DNA of 7,738 nucleotides from JAXDBV01 sp034678415. GTDB lineage: Bacteria; Bacteroidota; Bacteroidia; Bacteroidales; VadinHA17. The first letter of the stretch is position 1. Each line of letters starts with the position of its first letter. The translations under genes and the position numbers were made by a program. The stretch covers positions 1-7,738 of the forward strand of contig JAXDBV010000226.1 in the NCBI GenBank assembly GCA_034678415.1, written 5' to 3'. Below, in pieces: positions 5,881 through 7,738 of the stretch. Under the pieces are notes generated by a model that saw only the letters and a list, made by a program, of their open reading frames with translations, searched no databases and was not told the origin of the DNA.

Positions 5881-7738
5881 ATTAACACATTCCATCATTC
5901 CGGACAAAAAGCTTTACGTTCATCAAGGTTCAGGATTATCCTTATCGCCATACCGGTGCTGACAGGATTGATTCTGTACACTTTTTCCTTACCGCGGAAT
6001 CTTTTTCCCGCACCTACCTCAACCATCATTGAAGACAGGGATAGCATCCTGATTGGTGCCCGCATAGCAGAGGATGGACAATGGAGGTTCCCTGCCCTGA
6101 CCACCCTTCCTGAAAAATACAGGATCTGCCTGATACAGTATGAGGACCAGTACTTCTTCCGGCATCCGGGGGTTAATCCGGTGTCCCTGGTGCGGGCACT
6201 GATACAGAATAGCAGAGCGGGGAAGATCGTGAGCGGTGGAAGCACGATCACCATGCAGGTGATCCGTTTATCCAGAAAGGGCAAACCACGGAATATACGG
6301 CAAAAGCTGCTTGAGATCATCCTTGCCACACGGCTTGAACTAAGAAACAGCAAGGAGGAGATACTAAAGCTGTATTCTTCCCACGCTCCTTTTGGAGGCA
6401 ACGTGGTGGGATTGGAGGCTGCAGCCTGGCGTTATTACGGGCGCAGCCCTTCCGATCTGTCATGGGCGGAAACTGCAGCCCTGACCGTGTTGCCAAATGC
6501 TCCCTCGCTGATATATCCGGGGAAGAACGAGAAAATTTTCCTGTTGAAACGAAACCGTTTGCTGATGAATATTTGCCGGAAGGGGTATATTGATTCTGTC
6601 ACCTGTGCGTTGTCAATGAAGGAACCTCTCCCTAGTGCGCCCGCACCCTTACCTTCAGTGGCACGGCATCTTCTGGAAAGAGCCGTCGCAGCTGAGCCGA
6701 GCAAAAGGATGGTAACCACTCTTGATGCTATGTTGCAACAGAGGGTGGCCGGGATTGTCGACCAGCACAATAAATCATTTGTTTCCAACGGTATACACAA
6801 CGTGGCGGCCCTGGTGGTGGAGGTGGAGTCAGGCAATGTACTGGCGTATGTAGGAAACACTGGTTCTGATGCAGATACGGAACATGGCACGGAGGTGGAT
6901 ATTATCATGTCACGCCGAAGCACGGGCAGTATTCTCAAACCCCTCCTGTATGCCGCAATGTTAGACGAGGGAGAGATATTACCCGGCACACTTGTACCGG
7001 ATATACCCACATTTTATTCAGGCTTTGCCCCGAAAAACTTCAGTCTTACCTATGACGGAGCCGTACCGGCGAAGCGGTCTCTTGCCAGGTCGCTGAACAT
7101 ACCGTCGGTACGCATGTTGCAGCAGTTCGGAATACCACGGTTTCATCGTCTTCTTGAGAAATCGGGGTTGACCACCATTGATCGTTCGCCCAGTCATTAC
7201 GGATTATCCCTTATCCTGGGTGGAGCCGAGAGCACCTTGTGGGAGCTGACGGGTCTCTATGCCAGCCTTTCAAGAATTCTTCTTCATTATAATCAATCGG
7301 CATATTACCATATGGAGGATATCAGGAAACCATCGTTTCTTTTGGGCCGTTCTTCGGTGAAAATGCCAAAGGATTTGTCGGAACCCCCATTACTGAGTGC
7401 GGCCGCAATATGGCTCACGTATGAAGCACTCATCGAGGTGAACCGCCCTGAGATTGAAGCCGGATGGAAGTCATTTTCCTCCTCCCGGCAGATAGCCTGG
7501 AAAACGGGAACAAGTTACGGATTCAGGGATGCATGGGCGGTTGGTACTACACCCGGTTATGTTGTTGGAGTGTGGGTTGGTAATGCAGATGGTGAGGGAA
7601 GGTCAGGTCTTACAGGTGTCACGACGGCCGCACCCATTATGTTCGAGATTTTCGGTCTGCTCCCTTACACCACGTGGTTCTCCCCGCCCCTGGATGAACT
7701 TTATCCTGTAACGGTATGCAGGCAAAGCGGTTACAGGA
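5878..7738 (+). CDS. pbpC: Penicillin-binding protein 1C, bifunctional transglycosylase/transpeptidase (3'-truncated by window edge)
   Basis: The frame opens at ATG 5878 and has no stop through the last base, giving 620 residues. A membrane anchor lies at about 19-38 after a short basic N-terminus. The GT51 transglycosylase domain (about 50-230) shows EDQYFFRHPG at 89-98 with the catalytic Glu89, GGSTITMQ at 120-127, QKLLE at 142-146 with the second Glu146, and SKEEILKLYSSHAPFGGNVVG at 158-178. The transpeptidase domain has GSILKP with nucleophile Ser351 and Lys354, SLN at 405-407 and KTG at 542-544. The STxxMQ form of the second GT motif and the ILKP box resemble PBP1C more than PBP1A/1B. 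It would polymerise and cross-link peptidoglycan on the periplasmic face. PBP1C proteins are usually about 770-800 residues, so the C-terminal domain (PF06832 type), apparently beginning near the VCRQSG segment at 613-618, is beyond the window. All catalytic motifs look intact. It lies directly after the A2M gene, its usual partner. Confidence 0.95.
   Translation, partial: MINTFHHSGQKALRSSRFRIILIAIPVLTGLILYTFSLPRNLFPAPTSTIIEDRDSILIGARIAEDGQWRFPALTTLPEKYRICLIQYEDQYFFRHPGVNPVSLVRALIQNSRAGKIVSGGSTITMQVIRLSRKGKPRNIRQKLLEIILATRLELRNSKEEILKLYSSHAPFGGNVVGLEAAAWRYYGRSPSDLSWAETAALTVLPNAPSLIYPGKNEKIFLLKRNRLLMNICRKGYIDSVTCALSMKEPLPSAPAPLPSVARHLLERAVAAEPSKRMVTTLDAMLQQRVAGIVDQHNKSFVSNGIHNVAALVVEVESGNVLAYVGNTGSDADTEHGTEVDIIMSRRSTGSILKPLLYAAMLDEGEILPGTLVPDIPTFYSGFAPKNFSLTYDGAVPAKRSLARSLNIPSVRMLQQFGIPRFHRLLEKSGLTTIDRSPSHYGLSLILGGAESTLWELTGLYASLSRILLHYNQSAYYHMEDIRKPSFLLGRSSVKMPKDLSEPPLLSAAAIWLTYEALIEVNRPEIEAGWKSFSSSRQIAWKTGTSYGFRDAWAVGTTPGYVVGVWVGNADGEGRSGLTGVTTAAPIMFEIFGLLPYTTWFSPPLDELYPVTVCRQSGYR

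Noticed and set aside
5895..7010. Two long minus-strand open frames (5895-6401 and 6435-7010).
   Set aside because: They are antisense to the pbpC transglycosylase and early transpeptidase regions, whose motifs are unmistakable. Their translations are low-complexity and match no family I recognise.

Overview
The window looks like a stretch of chromosome from a Gram-negative bacterium of the Bacteroidota, probably Bacteroidales-like with fairly balanced GC. This placement is inferred from three things. There is no Shine-Dalgarno sequence at the main start codon. A TAnnTTTG-type -7 element lies upstream of it. The large alpha-2-macroglobulin has the long form with a Tyr/Asp-rich insert that I associate with this phylum. 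No rRNA or other taxonomic marker is present.

All three genes are on the plus strand. Positions 1-174 hold the C-terminal two thirds of yidD, a small membrane-protein-insertion factor cut by the left edge. A 113-base intergenic region (175-287) follows. It carries a candidate Bacteroidota -7 promoter element overlapped by an imperfect palindrome. Positions 288-5876 encode a complete 1862-residue alpha-2-macroglobulin lipoprotein with an intact thioester motif (Cys1406-Ile-Glu-Gln1409). One base later, at 5878, pbpC (penicillin-binding protein 1C) begins and stays open to the right edge. Its transglycosylase and transpeptidase motifs are all visible, but its usual C-terminal domain lies outside the window.

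The A2M and pbpC genes form the widely conserved pair also seen in Escherichia coli as yfhM-pbpC. The established proposal is that the A2M traps foreign proteases that reach the periplasm through cell-wall breaches, while PBP1C repairs the peptidoglycan. The one-base spacing suggests they are translationally coupled. I see no mobile element, CRISPR array, tRNA, rRNA or clearly new system. The points most worth a second look are the cysteine-flanked Tyr/Asp-rich insert in the A2M, its candidate bait segment, and the palindrome over the promoter candidate.
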